A stretch of 64,000 nt of DNA from Deroplatys truncata (lineage: Eukaryota > Arthropoda > Insecta > Mantodea > Mantidae). Positions within the stretch are counted from its first letter, which is position 1. Every line of letters starts with the position of its first letter. Below the pieces are notes generated by a model. That model did not search any database and was not told where the DNA came from. It worked only from the letters and a program-made list of their open reading frames with translations. The translations under genes and the position numbers were made by a program. The stretch is from assembly GCA_030765065.1 (NCBI GenBank), contig CM060977.1, positions 93,699,795 through 93,763,794 of the forward strand, written 5' to 3'. Below, piece after piece: positions 9,718 through 20,663 of the stretch.

Positions 9718-10645
9718 ATCTGATGTGTTACACTCACATGACTTTCTCTCCTCTTGTACAAACTATTTTTACAAACGCTTATTATCCATCTACTTCATGT
9801 TAATCGCGATAAACATTTGCAGACTCTTATCTTATTGCTAATTTTCTTGTAGATGTAAGGGGAATATATATTTACAAGGGCAATATAGAAATACAGGAGC
9901 CTTTAAGCATAGACATTACTCTTAATAGCTGGTTGTTATGTGCAGCACCATTCTCTTTGCCACAGATTAATACTCTTTGCATATCCAAGACAAAAAATGA
10001 ATGACGAATTCCTATTTGAGAAAATAAGTATTGAAAAATTTAAGGGAATAACAAGCAATATCTCGAAAATGGTTCACTCGACAACAAAAATGTATATGAC
10101 ATAAATTGTGTATTTTAACGTGATCTACGTTTTTAAATAGTAAAATTTTGTCTATCTCTTATTGTTTACCAGTTATGCAAAAGTTGTTCACAATGAAGAA
10201 TAATTTTGGAGACATTCCCAGAAAATTCAAGATATACATTTTATTTGTCATGGAAATATCTTAAACATATGATATTTTAATTAAAATCGTTAGAACCACT
10301 TTTGAGAAAATTAAAATTTTCGAAAAATGTTCCATGTAAAGGGTAAACTGGGGTGGGGGGATTTTCTTGAAAACCTTCGTGTCGCATATCTGGAAGATAC
10401 TGAACCTAAATACCAAGTTTGGTGTTTATCTGTCTGTTCGTTTCTGAGTTATGCTGTTCACAGACGCGCGCGCGCGCGCGCGCGCGCACACACACACACA
10501 CATACACACACACGGACATGTTTCCAAAAATGCTGTTTTTTGATTCAGGGAGTCTCAAAACATATATTTCCGGTAAAAACTCGGTATCGAATTTTTGGGT
10601 GGAAATTAAATACTTCCCCTACTTGCTATACGTAGTAGAGAAAGT
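9718..10645 (+). mobile_element. G-A element inserted in G-B
   Basis: Full-length G-A copy from ATCTGATGTGTTACACTCAC to GTAGTAGAGAAAGT, with A-runs on both sides. It carries an alternating (CG)n tract at about 10465-10487 running into (CA)n to about 10515, the same internal position where other copies have CA repeats. Confidence 0.85.
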
Positions 10646-10822
10646 AAAATTTGTTCGATTGAGCTTTTAGAAAATAAAGCATTTCTAAAAATGTTCCATA
10701 TAAGTTGTAGTTTGGTTTTTGGCGATTTTCCTGAAAATCTTCGTGTCGCATCTTTGGTAGGCGCTGAATCTAAATACTAAGTTTGGTATTTATCATACTT
10801 TTCGTTTTTGACTTGTGGTGTT

Positions 10823-11952
10823 TGAAGTACGTGTTTTGTTTACGTAATTTATTTACGTAAATTATAAGCCTCACGCTTGGGAAGCCAACTTGAAGATGTA
10901 TTTGCCTCACGTATGGGTGCCATCTTGAAGTATTATTCTTCAACTGTTGTAGTTTATTGTTGTTGAAGGTTTTACTGTTGTTGGAGTTTATTTCTTTCCA
11001 CACTTGGAAAACCAATTTGAGAAAGTGTTCTGTTATTGAAGTTTGCACTACGCTTTGGACGTTAATTTTGAAGAAGATTGTTTGTTACGTAATATGCTGC
11101 TACGTATGTAAAGCTGATTCTTGAAGATGTATTTTTGTTGTAAGGCTCCAAGTGTTAAAATAAATATTTAATAACTTTGTTATTAAACTGCTTCTATAGA
11201 TAGTATTTATGTTTATGTTTGCCTCGGCTGCTTCAGTACCATTTTAGAGACACGTTTCTCTTAATCAGGGCGTGCTGCGACAATAATGTTGGCTTACACA
11301 GATTTTAAGTTCTAAATCACTTCCTTTTATTAATCCTTGACACAAATTAAATAGCACTACATTGATATTAAGAGCTGTGAAATTCTTTTAATTTAATACT
11401 TGCACTCTGTTAATGAGTATACTTATTTTACGATTCACACGAATACGTAATATTTCTTTAAAGGACACATCTTCCATCCGGTCACTACCAAGGTCTGCAG
11501 GCAACTGAACATAATTCAACTGTCCAAAACCGTAAGCTTCTGTATTTCAAGTCTCTGATTGCCTAATCCTAGTACAATAGAATATCTGCTTTTACTAAAG
11601 CTTTTTCTGGCTATTGATTGGCTATTTTAAAAACTGTTACAAAATTTACATTGTCGTTGCTCTAATCTTGACTAGTAGCATTCAAACTCACAAACTCATA
11701 ATTGCCTCAAGGTTACCTCATTTTTATCTCATTGTTAGCAACGTTAAACTTATTATTCTCACAGATTTTACATTATTAAAGAATGTAATGTATTCATATA
11801 ACATTATTAAACATGTTTAAAATAATATAAGGATTTGCAATGACTGTTACATACATTTTTACAAATTATTACATACATATTGTTTCAAGGCGGGCTGTTA
11901 TTGAATTTATATATTTAGTTGAAATTATTCAAGTGTTAAAAATACTACCTCA
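10823..11952. mobile_element. Solo LTR with 4-bp target duplication
   Basis: 1130-bp insertion inside the G-B copy. It begins TGAAGTACGTG and ends ACTACCTCA (TG...CA). It is flanked by TGTT on both sides (10819-10822 and 11953-11956), and removing it restores the G consensus around GTTATGCTGTTCACAG. It contains AATAAA at about 11159 and is AT-rich and non-coding. It is unlike the LTR at 1862-2871. The size, termini and duplication suggest a solo LTR left by recombination. The strand is uncertain. Confidence 0.75.
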
Positions 11953-12149
11953 TGTTCACAGATACACACACGCGCTAGCGCACGTGCGGACCTTTTTCTA
12001 AAACTTCTTCTTTTATTCAGGGATCCTCAAAACATGTATTTCCGGTAAAATCTAGATATCGAATGCAATACCTTCTCTAGCTACTATGTACGTTGTAGAG
12101 AAAGCAAAATGGCAAAGCAACAAACATTCCAGTCAATAGTGTGTGTATG

Positions 12150-12482
12150 AAAATGCCTGATGCCACAAAATTGTTTTATATAAATTGTGTATTTTAAACC
12201 GACTACATTTTCTGTGTAGTAACATTTTTTCTATCTTTTAGGGTTCACGAGCTATACAAAAATCATTCAGAATGAAGAGGACCTCGCAGGTTGTTATCAA
12301 AAGATTCAAGATATGGTTTTATTTGTCTAAATATCTTAATGATGTGGTATTTAAACAAAAATCATTATAGTTATTTATGAGCAAATAAAAAATTTCGAAA
12401 TATTTTCATTTAAAGGGCAGTTTTTAGTAGGGAAATTGATGTTTACACACATACACACAGAGAGGACTTTTTCTAAAACTTT
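12150..12482 (+). mobile_element. G element, internally deleted
   Basis: Middle-to-3' piece: TGATGCCACAAAATTG, TGTATTTTAAACCG, the ATGAAGAGGACC block, TTTAAAGGGCAG, then directly TTTACACACATACACACAGAG. The segment normally holding TTCTTGAAAATCTTCGTGTCG is missing. It ends at TTTTTTGCC, where a long SINE begins. Confidence 0.7.
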
Positions 12483-12483
12483 T

Positions 12484-13010
12484 TTGCCAAGTTAGATGGC
12501 TCCCCGGTAACGTGTGAGGCTCGCATTCGGGAGGTCCTCCCCGGCAACTGGGTATTTTGTTGGTTTCCCCGGGTCGACAGGCAGATGTTGGGGTGGTTTA
12601 TCTCCTATCACGACTTTCCTACCCCTCATTCCCTATATCTATTATCTCCTTCATTGTCACCTGTTTCAGGTCTGTAGGACTTGACGACAGTGTTCGGTGG
12701 GTTACATCTGGGCGGTGGATTGCGCTTTGTAGAGGTTTCCTGTCGTTACGGGACTGCTCAGTTAGGTCGCGCCACCGAGTGGGCCCCACCAGGGGGGACA
12801 CCGGGTGTCTGGAGGCTTGTGGGTGGGCCCTAGCGGCGTCGGATGCATTCCTTCTGGACACTTTAGGGACAACGTCCATGTTTGCGCCCGTCGTCACCCG
12901 TGTCTGGTCTCCCTTCTTGTCTTTCCAAAAGGGCCAGTCCGGCCTATTTGCGGTACTCTGCCCCGGTTATGTGAGGCCCCTCCTCTCGTACTTTATCTGA
13001 TACTGCGTTC
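12484..13010 (+). repeat. Long tRNA-derived SINE, family S2
   Basis: Head GATGGCTCCCCGGTAACGTG resembles an A box, followed by GGCTCGCATTCGGGAGGTCC. The body shares order and motifs with 57480-58040 and 40906-41394: the GACAGGCAGATG block, pyrimidine-rich CTTTCC/CATTCC, TCAGGTCTGTAGG, TTTAGGGACAACGTCC and the 3' GCCGGTTATG-like end. GC content is clearly above the surroundings. Open frames on both strands are a by-product of the GC content. Confidence 0.7.
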
Positions 13011-13190
13011 ATCGCCCTAAACCTTTTTGAACGTTTGTTTCCTTCTTGGCTTGGTTTCGTGTAGTATAATCATTCTTAATTTAAAGTATACGTATTTTCT
13101 TCATTATTATCACGAACGTATTATTATTGGTATGGTGGTGGTGGTCGTCGTCTTCAAAGTGTCCCGCAAAACCACAATAACCTAAATGGT
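13011..13190. other. Spacer with short TGG repeat
   Basis: AT-rich, with a small GGTGGTGGTGGTCGTCGTC tract at about 13134-13153. No gene was recognised. Confidence 0.4.
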
Positions 13191-13870
13191 AACTTACAGC
13201 GCGTATTTTGTGCTCGTTTCATAACTTCTGACTGTACTTTCCTCCCCTCCCCCTCCTAATGCTTCAGTTTGAAGAGCGCTCGAGGAATCCGCAACTATCT
13301 TGAATTTCGTTTTCTGTTTCACACGGAGCAGTAGCACAGAGCCGGTATCGATATTCAATAAAACCGATGTTTTTGTATGTATATCATCACACTGTATTTC
13401 GTCCCTCTTCTTTAAGAAATCGGTCGGGAAACCAAGATGGTTCCACAGGGCCCCTAAAGCTCTCCCGGTTTCTATTTCCGCCACAGCATTAAAAGTTTTT
13501 TCTCTCTCAGTTCCTCTTTGTCAAACTCGCCGCGAGGTGAAACAATATTCACTACTCTGCTTCTTGTTCTGCGTTGCGGCCGTGCGATACCAGAAAAGAA
13601 ATAAAAGTGCAGGCGGCAAGGGAAAAACAAGTGAAGGGAAGTAACTTACTTCGTCCGTTTTTGCTCGAGGTCTTAGAATCGTCCTGCCCATTGTCCCAAG
13701 GCAGTGATGTGGAACGGACCTCGAAATCATCCACTTTTCTTTTCTTGTGTCACTTAACGTAAGCTCTTTCCTGTGACAGCAGCAGCAGCCTCTTCCTTTC
13801 TCCTGTAAAAGCTAATCAGGCCGCAGTGCAAGACGGGAAGCGAAAGTAACGCCTTCCTCCTCATTATTGT
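13191..13870 (-). other. Possible single-copy island with candidate exons
   Basis: This stretch matches none of the repeats in the window and has higher GC content. On the minus strand a frame of about 96 codons (13484-13194, no ATG, internal NHLGFPTDFLKKRDE) and a shorter one (13734 to about 13640) are open. The latter reads VDDFEVRSTSLPWDNGQDD and ends in a consensus-like 5' splice site (GAA/GTAAGT at about 13648). No family was recognised. It could be an exon of a host gene, a promoter-proximal fragment, or an unknown repeat. Confidence 0.3.
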
Positions 13871-14147
13871 AATAACAAGTCTGGAACGCCTAGAGGAATA
13901 ATCTCGCTTCTTGAGCAAAATTAAGAATTTCATTCAAGAGTGGCTAAATAGCACAAAAGGTGCTATTTTCAGTTTTCATAGTTTCGCTGTTGATGTTTTA
14001 AGGCGTAATAAAACAAAAGCTTCGGTTTCTTCTATCTCTCTTGCACCTTAACTATTGAAACGTTTATCTCTGTTAACATGAATTATATAGAAAAATATGA
14101 TTTCGTTAGAGTACTTTGTAGAAGTTAGGCGGAGAAACTCGTGGAAA
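13871..14147. other. AT-rich spacer, nothing recognised
   Basis: No gene or repeat was identified. It ends at the TATA duplication of the next transposon. Confidence 0.4.
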
Positions 14148-14970
14148 TATACAGGGCGCTTAGAAACTACTCTTACAAATTAATACAGGCGGTAGAGAAC
14201 ATAAAAACAAATATATTTTGATAAGGAGCATATGTTCCTTGACGGCAATTTCTGATGCTAGGTACGATTTACACAAAAGGTAGTTTAACATGCTAATTAC
14301 AGCAGAGACATTCATAGGAAATGCGCGACCATTGACCTGTATGCACACAGTACGAGTACATGTCGGATCATTAATTGCCGTATCTGTTCGAAGACTCCTG
14401 GCATGTCCGCAGTAGTACCAGCAGCGATGGTAGTTCTAACGGCGAGGCCTTCTTCTGTTTCCACATCGGTTTCGTACACCAGCTGTTTCACGTGCTTCCA
14501 GAGGACGAAATACAGACATGTGAGGTCAGGTATCCATCGATTCCCGAAGGTGGCTCTCAGATGATTCCTCATAGCAAAGCCTAAATGGGCTGGCGTCCCA
14601 TCGTGCTTGAAGTACATCCTTTGTCTAACATTCAGAGCTGCATCCTCCAGCAGTTCTGGCAACACATGTTCCACGAAGATGCCATAGCGTTGAGGCGGAA
14701 TGTAAGAATGTAAGGTCCAGTGAATCTCTCGCCGAGAATGCCGTGTTTCCAGGCAGACCTCAGAGCCAACCGCTCGTACACAGAGCAGATTTGAAGGTCA
14801 GTACACATTCCCAGTCAGCAACACCAACAGAACTGCTTACGCCAGCGCCAGTCACAAACAGCTCCCTAACATTACAAGTTGACTTCAGGGACCTTATGAA
14901 AATATATTTGTTTTGATGCTCTCTACGACCTGTATTAATTTTAACGAGCAGTTTTAGAACACGCTGTATA
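14148..14970 (-). mobile_element. Deleted DD(D) transposon with long inverted repeats
   Basis: Terminal inverted repeats of about 75 bp (14152-14228 and 14890-14966) share AATTAATACAGG, GTAGAGARCAT and AACAAATATATTTT. They are flanked by TATA (or TA) on both sides. About 820 bp lie between them, too short for an intact element of this type. The remaining minus-strand coding region holds only the C-terminal part of a transposase. Confidence 0.85.
14312..14674 (-). pseudogene. Transposase C-terminal fragment
   Basis: Tc1/mariner-superfamily DD(D) transposase of the DUF4817-associated type. The second-aspartate block YFKHDGTPAHLGFAMRNHL is present. The segment that should carry WPxRSPDLT is shortened to WIPDLTCLYFVLWKHVKQ by a small deletion, so the third catalytic block is damaged. 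The C-terminal helix region (TADMPGVFEQIRQLM) is recognisable. The N-terminal DNA-binding domain and first aspartate are missing. Not functional. Confidence 0.8.
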
Positions 14971-14989
14971 GGTATTGGACATACAATTG

Positions 14990-15236
14990 CATTTGGGGTA
15001 TTTTCTTAAATATTCGTGTCGCATCCCGGAATATACTAAATTTAAGTAACAAGTTTAGTACTTAACCGATTTTTCGTTTTTGAGCTATGCTGTTCACATA
15101 CGCACACAGGGATGGTTTTCTAAAACTGATTTTTTGGATTCAGGGTCTTCAAAACATGTATCTTCGGTGAATGTCAACATCGAATTTTGAGTGGAATACG
15201 ACACTCCCTACTTATTACAAGTAGTAAGAGAAAATA
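14990..15236 (+). mobile_element. G element, 3' end
   Basis: The 3' quarter of a G copy: ATTCGTGTCGCATC, GAGCTATGCTGTTCACA, CTTCGGTGAA and a terminal hairpin TACTTATTACAAGTAGT followed by AAGAGAAAAT. It abuts a minus-strand copy, giving a tail-to-tail junction. Confidence 0.75.
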
Positions 15237-15239
15237 AAA

Positions 15240-16757
15240 ACGAAAAGTCGGTTCAAATCCAAACTTGGTGTTTCATTTCAGTATCTTCAAAGGTTGCAAC
15301 ACGATTTTGAAGAAAATATCCTTACCCCAAACTACACTTTACATGGAACATTTTTAAAAATGTCTGAATTTCTAAAAACTCGCTCTAACCGTTTTGATTA
15401 ATATACCATGTATTAAATATATTTACATTAGAAATAAAATGCAACTTCAATTTTTAGGAATAGCCTGTGAAGTCCTCTTCATTCGGAGGGACTTTTGTAT
15501 AGTCTTGTATAACTGGCAAACGTTAACCGAAACGTACTACACCGAAAATACACTATTTATATTACACAACTTTCTGATATCAACCGTTTTCGAGATATCG
15601 TATTAATGCTTCGATTTGTTGAATAGTTCACTCTTTTTACGTCCTGTCAATTTTCAGTTGTTTCTCGTGATGTCATTGAGACAGTATGGAATTTTAAGGC
15701 TAGCATATAGCGTACAGTTGTTAAACATTTGACTATCGCTCTTCTCTTTGTTTCTATAACGAAACGTTTAATGTAACTGTTTTTGTAAAGGTTTATCTCG
15801 ATTAAAATTTAGTAGATAGAAAAAAAATCTGATGTGTTACACTCACATGACTTTCTCTACTCCTGTACAAACGCTTATTCTCCATATGCTTCATTAATCG
15901 AGATATCGAGATGTCAATCTTATTGGTAATTTTCTTGTAGAAGCAAGGTTTTAAGCGATAGTCAAATATTTTAACGCTGGTTGCTATGTGGCGCATTCCA
16001 TTCTCTTTGCATGTCCAGGACATAAAAAAATGAATAACGAATTTGAGAAAAAGTATAAGTATTGGAAAATTTAAGGGAATAACAAGCAATATCTCGCAAA
16101 CGGTTCACTCAACAAAAGAAATGTATATGACATAAATTGTGTATTTTAAAGCGATCTACATTGTTTGTGTAGTAAAATTTTGTCTATCTCTTATGGTTTA
16201 CCAGTTATGAAAAAGTCGTTCATAATGAAGAATACTTTTGGAGACATTCCCAGAAAATTCGAGATATACATTTTAATTATCATGACAATATCTTAAACAT
16301 ATGATATTTTAATCAAAATCGTTAGAGCCGTTTTTGAGAAAATTAAAATTTTCGAAAAATGTTCCATGTAAAGGGTAGTATGGGGTGGGGGATTTTCTTG
16401 AAAACCTTCGTGTCGCATCTCTGGAAGATACTGAACGTAAATACCAAGTTTGGTGTTTATCCGACTCTTCGTGTTTGAGTTATGCTGTTCACAGACACAC
16501 AGACACACAGACAGACACACAGACAGACACACACACGGACATGTTTCCAAAAATGCTTTTTTTGGATTCAGTGAGTCTCAAAACATGTATTTCCGGTGAA
16601 ATCTCGGTATCGAAATTTTGGGTGGAATACAATACTTCCCCTACTTACTATACGTAGTAGAGAAAGTAATAAGCTTTTGTAACAGGAGTTTTTATACACA
16701 CTAATAAACGATAAAGAATAGGGAAGGTCATGTAAATGTATCATATCAGAGTTTCTC
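15240..16757 (-). mobile_element. G-B element (minus) interrupted by G-A
   Basis: Minus-strand G-B copy in two pieces, 15240-15827 and 16668-16757. The break lies in TAGATAGAAAA/ATAAGC, the A-run of the G-B consensus. The second piece restores the G-B 5' end (ACTAATAAACGATAAAGAATAGGG, then AAGGTCATGTAAATG and ATCAGA). The terminal 3' part is missing at 15240. Confidence 0.8.
15827..16668 (+). mobile_element. G-A element inserted in G-B
   Basis: Full-length G-A copy from ATCTGATGTGTTACACTCAC to GTAGTAGAGAAAGT, slightly shortened in its 5' third. The microsatellite is an ACAGACAC mixture at about 16495-16535. It is closely similar to the inverted copy at 16887-17662. Confidence 0.85.
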
Positions 16758-16886
16758 TCCGGGTAATGCAAAGAGAACGAAATTTCAAACCCATCACCTA
16801 ATGGCCAGATCTTAAAGGATATCGCTTAAGCCTACTGTATTCCTGTATTTCCCTTATACATATAACAAAAATATACAGTAGGATAA

Positions 16887-17662
16887 TTACTTTCTCTACT
16901 ACGTATAGTAAGTAGGGGAAGTATTATATTCCACCCAAAAATTCGATACCGAGATTTCACCGGAAATATATGTTGTTAGGCCCCCTGAATCCAAAAAAGC
17001 ATTTTTGGAAACATGTCCGTGTGTGTGTGTGTGTGTCTGTGAACAGCATAACTCGGAAACGAACAGTGGAATAAACACCAAACTTGGCATTTAGGTTCAA
17101 TATCTTCCAGAGATGCGACACGAAGGTTTTCAAGAGAAGCCCCCACCCCAGATTACCCTTTACATGGAACATTTTTCGAACATTTTAATTTTCTCAAAAA
17201 TGGCTCTAACGATTTTAATTAAAACTTCATATGTTTAGGATATTTTCATGACAAATGAAATGTATATCTCGAATTTTCTGGGAATGTCTCCAAAAGTATT
17301 CTTCATTCTGAACGACTTTTGCATAACTGGTAAACCATAAGAGATAGAGAAAATTTTACTACACAAAAAACGTAGATCGCGTTAAAAGACACAATTTATG
17401 TCATATTCTCAAATGGGAATTCGCTATTCATTTTTTTACATACTGGTCATACAAAGAGAATGGAATGCGCCACACAGCAACCAGCTCTTAAAATATTTGA
17501 ATATCGCTTAAAGTCTACCATATTCCCCTTACACCTACAAGAAAATTATCAATAAGATTAACATCTCGATTAACATGAAGCATATGGAGAATAAGCGTTT
17601 GTAAAAATAGTTTGTACAAGAGTAGAGAAAGTCATGTGAGTGTAACACATCAGATTTTTTTA
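16887..17662 (-). mobile_element. G-A element, minus strand
   Basis: Minus-strand copy from TTACTTTCTCTACTACGTAT (3' hairpin) to CACATCAGAT (5' end). It has (GT)n at 17018-17037 and the CCTTTACATGGAACATTTTT block. A deletion removes part of its 5' third around 17400-17440. Together with 15827-16668 it forms an inverted pair spaced by about 220 bp. Confidence 0.85.
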
Positions 17663-18509
17663 ATCCATGTGCCTCCTTTAACTCCTCTGATCTTAACTTG
17701 TGGCTTTGACAAAAAGACAATTGCATGTGATTAAGTAAATATTCCCCGCGATCTATATCAATATCGGATGAAAATAAACACAGCTGATGCGATGTTGCCA
17801 TTTAACAGTACTAAAGAGGAGCAAATTATGAACCTTTTAAATTTAATTTACAGTAAACAGTTCATTATATTGAAATATGTCAATGGAAAAAGTTGTAGTT
17901 TCTTCAATTTTCTATGAATATAGTCATAAGTTAAGAAGATTTAATCAACAGTAATCCACCAAAATGGTGATAATTTTTTTGATAAAAGCATGTTTTTTTT
18001 CTAAAACGCTGCATTTAATTACAAAGAAATGATGGAGGTTCTTTTTCATCTGCATCCACTCTGCCAGCTCCCCCAGTCCGCAGAACTATTTCATTTCCAT
18101 CCTGTATGTCTTTGGCTAGCTCAATTCATTACAGAATGCAAGGAATAGGTGCACGATTCTTTAACTACTAAATTCAGGTCACTGTAGTCTCATTTGTATA
18201 TACCTCACAGCTCATTTAATGTTTATTTCCAAGTAGTTTACTGCGCAGATCATAGACAAATAATTTATATATGTAACACTCGTCTTACTGCATGTTATAT
18301 ATGTTAACCTGTTACATGCTGTATTTATATGGTTGTTGAATAATTATTACTCATTCCAGTTACCCTTTAAATTATTTATATATTTGCCTGTCGATCCCGG
18401 AGCTTCCTTGACCTCTTAGACCCAGTGCGACTCCAAGTTAACTCAACCACCTAGGAAGTTAGGGGATTCAAAAATACCCTCAAGTGATTTACGTAACCTG
18501 ACGAGAGGA
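17663..18509. other. AT-rich stretch, no feature recognised
   Basis: Nothing could be supported. A minus-strand frame (17801 to about 17660) is open for about 45 codons before it runs into the G element, without a recognisable family. Confidence 0.4.
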
Positions 18510-18770
18510 GGTGTGTTGCAAGTCCTCTTTATTCAGGAAGGAAGTTTCTATAATTTTGCATAACGGGTAAATTGTAAGAGACAGACAAAGCCTTGCTAAC
18601 AAAAACTGTAGATCTCGTTAAAACACACAGTTATTTGCTTCTCTCGTTTCCATTGACAGTGTTTCGAATTTCAAGGCCAACATATAGCTACCCGCATTTA
18701 AACATCTGAATATTGATTCGTTTTGCTTTATCCCCCTTTTTTCTACAACGAAATGCATAAACGTTTAACT
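18510..18770 (-). mobile_element. G element, 5' fragment (minus)
   Basis: Diverged piece: AAGTCCTCTTTATTCAGGAAGG, TTGCATAACGGGTAAATTGTAAGAG, TAGATCTCGTTAAAACACACAG, then TTTCAAGGCCAACATATAG and CTACAACGAAATG. Several internal blocks are missing. No terminal motif is retained. Confidence 0.65.
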
Positions 18771-19229
18771 CAAGAAGTAGGTAGCATGTAGCAACTCGAT
18801 GACGTACTCCCTAAATGTGAGACCGTCTCCAATATCTTCGTTGATAAATTTGCCGCCGGCTGCTACAGAGGCGAGTTACGGGATGTTTCTCTGAGGGTAC
18901 GCGTGGGAAGGTGTGATAATAGACAAAAACAGTTAAGTTGACTGATAAATTTAATGGAGGTTAATACAGGAGTTCTTTAAAGCGAGTTACTGGCAGTTTG
19001 AGGATGAAGTACTGTTACTGAACCTTAGCACGAGAAAATTTAATTATTGAAGTATTATACCTGCTAGCTTCTGAAGTATCAAGAAATTTGCGGTCTTTAG
19101 GCGCTACGGAATGCTGAAAATTGATCACAGTAAAACACTTCTGTAAAATGTAAAACACCGTAAGACCTTAATTTTAGAAATACACACTTTTTCATCAACT
19201 TAAGTTCCGCCTACTATGTGGCTAAACTA
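18771..19229. other. Unassigned sequence
   Basis: No repeat or gene recognised. A somewhat GC-richer patch at 18790-18920 is open on the minus strand but resembles nothing I know. Confidence 0.35.
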
Positions 19230-19540
19230 AAAACCTTAACCCCATGGCGCAGGGCCTTGGCCTGCCAACCCCACTGCTGGCCTCACGCCCATATACACAC
19301 GGCAGAGGTAGCGATATCCAACCGATACGGGGAGGATATGTGGCCAGCATCACGCATCCTCCAGTCGGAATGTTGGCTCTCGAGGCCGGAGTCGCTGCTT
19401 ATCACCTTCCGCACAATGCTGAGTGGGCAACGGTCCTATACTCGAAATGAAAATCCACCCCCCCTCTGGGGTGGGAACCAGAACACCACGCTGCAGCGCA
19501 CTGCACTTCCCAACTACCCCATCAAATTTTCTACGTAATA
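19230..19540 (+). repeat. Possible SINE-like repeat
   Basis: GC-rich block starting CCATGGCGCAGGGCCTTGGCC, with GGTAGCGATATCC and a C-rich end (CCACCCCCCCTCTGGGGTGGG, which can pair with itself). Composition and sharp edges suggest a retroposed element, but boxes A and B are not convincing and no second copy was found here. Confidence 0.35.
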
Positions 19541-20489
19541 CTTTGCCAATTCTTAAGCTTGTTATTCGCATCTATGAACACAACTCTTGCTGTTTCCCTT
19601 TCAAATTTTCAGAACTGTTGCAGTGTGTTTACATGCATCATACTGATTTCTGAATGCACTAATTACCTGAACTTTCAAATATTGGGTTTCTTGTTGACTG
19701 AATTCGCCGGAACACCTAATTTTCTTAGCTACTCTGACATCTAACTGTTTTGTCTCAGCACGTAACTTGCCTGGTAATGACTTCTTAACCATTGGTAAAA
19801 TAATCTAACCCGCTCTTCTTACTTTATGCATTGATTTTAATATACGATATTATCTATTGCAATTATTTATTCATCGCCCTATTATGTCTATAAAGTTATT
19901 AACCGTGCAAGTCAATAATTCCGGTATCGAGCTACTTAATAAACGATTTTGTATGCAACATTATCTATTTTATGTAATTAATTGCGAGCATTGGCCTTTA
20001 AGTAACTGAAATAGCTGTTTCCTAGAAAGACTGTAAGGCTAAGTTTAAGGGAAAGTTGTTGAATTATGGAGTGGATACAGATTACCTCCCATGGGTCATG
20101 CGATCAGAGAAGATGCAGTTCAATATTTGAGCAGCGGCAGAAAAATGAAGTAGTGAAACACTGGTTGCAGTCAGATGTCAGCTAAGTCGACACTTGTGCC
20201 AGGTGCTAGTGACTTCAGTTAGGAGATGAACTCCAATATTTTCAACAACAGAACAGAGGCGAATCAATACAGATTCAATAAAACACACGCACAAATACAG
20301 TAAATAGTTAAGGCTACCCATTCGGAAAAAGGTAAAAAATTGCCAAAATTCATAAATGTGGATTTTAGTGTTATTAAATACTACAAACCTTTTACCTTAC
20401 TGCTATGTGGCTTTTATAGCTGTAAGGCCTTTAAATCATGCCATATGGATATTTATATTTCTGCCTGTAAGGCTAGCTACTTATAAAAT
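19541..20489. other. AT-rich stretch, no feature recognised
   Basis: I see no gene, terminal repeat or known element. Short open frames around 19560-19790 are not supported by any resemblance. Confidence 0.4.
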
Positions 20490-20663
20490 TGTAGCAAAAT
20501 ATTTCATGTGTTACGTTCACATGACCTTCTTTACCCCATATCACTTATTATTGAGTATACAAATTATTCTCACGAAAGTTTATTTTCCTATCTATGTACT
20601 TAATTTCAATAGAGATAAACCTTCTAGGAAATAGCTACATTACACTTTTCGCTATACATAAAA

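Larger units (their letters stand above)
9202..12112 (+). mobile_element. G-B element interrupted by a G-A and an LTR
   Basis: One G-B copy that can be reassembled from three pieces: 9202-9717, 10646-10822 and 11953-12112. The first break, within ATTTTAATAAAA, is caused by the G-A copy at 9718-10645. The second, within the GTTATGCTGTTCACAGA block, is caused by an LTR at 10823-11952. The final piece ends with a diverged terminal hairpin and GTAGAGAAAGC. The order of events is therefore G-B first, then the other two. Confidence 0.8.

Noticed and set aside
10770-11048. 92-codon minus-strand frame
   Set aside because: It spans the border of the solo LTR and the G-B copy, so it is a chance frame across an insertion junction.
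12557-13000. 147-codon frame in the GC-rich block, and similar frames at 57703-58047
   Set aside because: Both lie in SINE S2; the frames are not shared between copies and reflect GC content.
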